Source: an uncultured Porphyromonadaceae bacterium
GTDB taxonomy: Bacteria; Bacteroidota; Bacteroidia; Bacteroidales; Muribaculaceae
Assembly: GCA_947176545.1 (NCBI GenBank)
Contig: CAMWRB010000022.1
Coordinates: forward strand, 1-10,915
DNA: 10,915 bases
Direction of reading: 5' to 3'
The position numbers and the translations under genes were made by a program. The notes under the pieces are model-generated. The model was not told the DNA's origin and searched no databases. It saw only the letters and a list, made by a program, of their open reading frames with translations. This document shows positions 9,343 through 10,915 of this stretch, in pieces. The first letter of the stretch is position 1; each line of letters begins with the position of its first letter.

Positions 9343-10659
9343 ATGAGACACTATCTTTTATACTCTTCAATTGCTTTCGCGGTTTTAGCCGCCGGATGTT
9401 CCAAGGATGAGAATCCTCTTCCCCAGATGAAGTCCGAGACATATAGCGGCTCGACACTGACAGTCAATTATTGTGGTGACGAAATGCCGTCCAAACAGAT
9501 TGTTCTGACACCGGATGCAGGCTCAGCCGACGGTACTACTCTAAAAGCGACATTAACCATGTCGGGTGTTTTGGATTTGTCGTCATTAGGTATAAAGGAT
9601 ATACCCGTTCTGCCCGCACCGGGAATATTGCCCGGTGATATTACCACAACTCTCCCCATCTCGCTTGTTCCGGATAAAAAGGAGGGGGTATATACTTTTG
9701 CGGGCAGTGGACAAACCGAATTTGTCACATATGACTACTCCGGCAAATTAAGTGATGGTCATCTGACTGTCAATATAGATGATGTAGTACTCAAAAACGC
9801 CTCATTAGCAGGCAAGGTTTTTAAGCCCGTTCCGGCACAGGCTTCTCTCGAGGACCTTAAAAATCCAGACAATATCGAGTCCCCTTTCTATATAGTCTGG
9901 GAGATTGGCAATATACCGGGACTGGAATTAAACCCCGGTATCCTCATTAAAGCTTTGACCCTCGCTCCTATTATACCGGTATACAACAACACCGCCTATT
10001 CCTCTCTCTCGCAAGTCTTTGACCAATGTGTTCAGACAATGGCTCTTTTGCCCAACGGAAATATTCCGGTGAGATATTACAGCAATCATGAGGGTGCGAC
10101 ACAGTTGATGAATACTACTCCGAACATGCTTCAGTACATTGTGACGGGTGGTAACACGATTCAACTCTATGTCAATCCAATGTCTGCGGTAGGCCTCTGG
10201 CTTGTAGCACAATCCAATCCCACATGGCTTCCATCATTTTTTGATACAGCATACGCAGAGACCATCAAACAGCAGATTGCAGATGCCAAACCGAATAATC
10301 CCTCCGAGGCAGATGAAGCAATTAAGAATGCACTGATTCAGTCACTTCTTTTAGCATTGAAACCTGCGATGGCAGAGGGACTCCCCATGCAATTTGAACC
10401 TACAGCTGACGGTATCAATCTATATCTTAATACCGAGACATGCACAGACTTCATCGGGGTACTGTTAGGTGAAATGGTCAAACAACCCGCCATAGCACAG
10501 AGACTCTCACAATATCTCACACAGGCCGGTCTGACCGAGGAAGACGTCGCAACACTGATTCAACAGCTTCCATCAATCCTTCAGGCCACGACAAAACTCA
10601 ATATTGGTCTCTCACTTCAAAATTATACCGTACAGCAATCGCCGGAACGGGGCATTTGA
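9343..10659 (+). CDS. Lipoprotein, probably DUF4925 family
   Basis: A predicted 438-residue lipoprotein. From ATG 9343 the signal peptide is short, with lipobox LAAGC and Cys19. The longer frame from TTG 9310 overlaps the preceding gene and would add an unneeded RGLRILKPYL segment. The mature start CSKDENP has a Lys followed by Asp-Glu, resembling the lipoprotein export signal that sends proteins to the cell surface in Bacteroidota. Residues about 33-165 look like a lipocalin-like beta barrel (YSGSTLTVNY, ATLTMSGVLDL, TYDYSGKLSDGHLTVNIDDV). The rest, about 175-438, is more helical, with no motif that I recognise. The layout matches my recollection of DUF4925 proteins, but this needs a profile search. 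The function is unknown. It lies 11 bases after the Dabb gene. Confidence 0.6.
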   Translation: MRHYLLYSSIAFAVLAAGCSKDENPLPQMKSETYSGSTLTVNYCGDEMPSKQIVLTPDAGSADGTTLKATLTMSGVLDLSSLGIKDIPVLPAPGILPGDITTTLPISLVPDKKEGVYTFAGSGQTEFVTYDYSGKLSDGHLTVNIDDVVLKNASLAGKVFKPVPAQASLEDLKNPDNIESPFYIVWEIGNIPGLELNPGILIKALTLAPIIPVYNNTAYSSLSQVFDQCVQTMALLPNGNIPVRYYSNHEGATQLMNTTPNMLQYIVTGGNTIQLYVNPMSAVGLWLVAQSNPTWLPSFFDTAYAETIKQQIADAKPNNPSEADEAIKNALIQSLLLALKPAMAEGLPMQFEPTADGINLYLNTETCTDFIGVLLGEMVKQPAIAQRLSQYLTQAGLTEEDVATLIQQLPSILQATTKLNIGLSLQNYTVQQSPERGI

Positions 10660-10734
10660 TAAGTGAGCGCTATAAAAATATACAAAAACGATACAAGAGA
10701 CTCCTACAATAAAAAGAGATAAGCCTTAAACATC

Positions 10735-10757
10735 CAAGCACAATAAAATTGTGCTTG
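10735..10757. terminator. Perfect 10-bp hairpin, possible terminator
   Basis: CAAGCACAAT (10735-10744) and ATTGTGCTTG (10748-10757) are perfect reverse complements around a 3-base AAA loop. It lies 75 bases after the lipoprotein stop and 34 bases before the next promoter, where a terminator would be expected. No T-run follows on the plus strand, so it could instead be an RNA-stabilising hairpin or a protein-binding dyad. Confidence 0.45.
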
Positions 10758-10791
10758 CAGTGTAGATTAACATAAAATATTGTATCTATTT

Positions 10792-10823
10792 TTTGGTCAG
10801 AGAGTTTTTTTTTAATAACTTTG
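10792..10823 (+). promoter_or_regulatory. Bacteroidota-type promoter of the tRNA gene
   Basis: TTTG (10792-10795), then 20 bases, then TAACTTTG (10816-10823) is an exact consensus match. It lies about 38 bases before the tRNA 5' end. A small dyad, TTCACA-ATA-TGTGAA (10834-10848), falls in the short predicted leader and could help present the precursor for 5' processing. Confidence 0.75.
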
Positions 10824-10861
10824 TATAGTCATCTTCACAATATGTGAACGGAGGACAAAAT

Positions 10862-10915
10862 GCCGCAATAGCTCAGTCGGTAGAGCATTTCATTCGTAAC
10901 GAAAAGGTCGTGGGT
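10862..10915 (+). tRNA. tRNA-Thr (anticodon CGT), 3' end cut by the window
   Basis: The 54 visible bases fold as a tRNA: acceptor strand GCCGCAA, T8-A9, D stem GCTC/GAGC, anticodon stem TTTCA/CGAAA, loop TTCGTAA, variable loop AGGTC, and the start of the T stem (GTGGG). The anticodon CGT reads the Thr codon ACG. The innermost anticodon-stem pair (31-39) is A/C, a mismatch; all other visible stem pairs are standard. The 3' acceptor half lies outside the window. Confidence 0.9.

Noticed and set aside
10860..10871. A GGAGG sequence followed by ATG and two codons then TAG at the tRNA 5' end
   Set aside because: A three-residue frame running into the tRNA acceptor stem is almost certainly coincidence; Bacteroidota rarely rely on strong Shine-Dalgarno sites.

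Overview
This window looks like ordinary chromosomal DNA from a Bacteroidales bacterium, probably close to Muribaculaceae. That family-level placement is inferred from gene content and style, not from a search. The clues are Bacteroidota-type promoters (TTTG, about 19-21 bases, then TAnnTTTG), weak or absent Shine-Dalgarno sequences, a DUF4270 lipoprotein, a YbiT-like ABC-F protein of Bacteroidales type, and a secreted protein with a C-terminus resembling type IX secretion sorting domains.

Layout. Positions 1-131 hold the last 42 codons of a gene, tentatively a glycogen/starch synthase. From 189 to 5083 runs a tight plus-strand cluster: a DUF4270 lipoprotein, folD (one-carbon folate metabolism), a CapA-type metallophosphatase overlapping folD by 4 bases, and a CstA-family transporter 17 bases further on. 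A hairpin at 5118-5149 separates cstA from a convergent minus-strand gene (5198-6997). This encodes a 599-residue secreted protein with two near-identical N-terminal domains, two further beta-rich domains and a sorting-like tail. An AT-rich 326-base gap (6998-7323) carries two divergent promoters that match the Bacteroidota consensus. The right-hand one drives an ABC-F ATPase (7324-8940). Next come a small Dabb-domain protein (9038-9331) and, 11 bases later, a lipoprotein of probable DUF4925 type (9343-10659). The window ends inside a tRNA-Thr(CGT) gene with its own consensus promoter.

How the genes work together. folD, capA and cstA are probably co-transcribed, but I see no single pathway joining them. 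FolD makes 10-formyl-THF, CstA-family proteins import pyruvate or peptides, and the CapA-like enzyme probably acts in the envelope. Three genes encode predicted envelope or secreted proteins of unknown function. The ABC-F protein is predicted to act on ribosomes.

I found no mobile element, CRISPR array, phage gene or obvious new defence system. The points most worth a second look are the ABC-F protein, whose defects all fall on one of its two composite ATP sites, and the tandem-duplicated secreted protein. Three computed reading frames begin at apparent non-ATG or over-long starts; I moved them to internal ATGs (3626, 9038, 9343).
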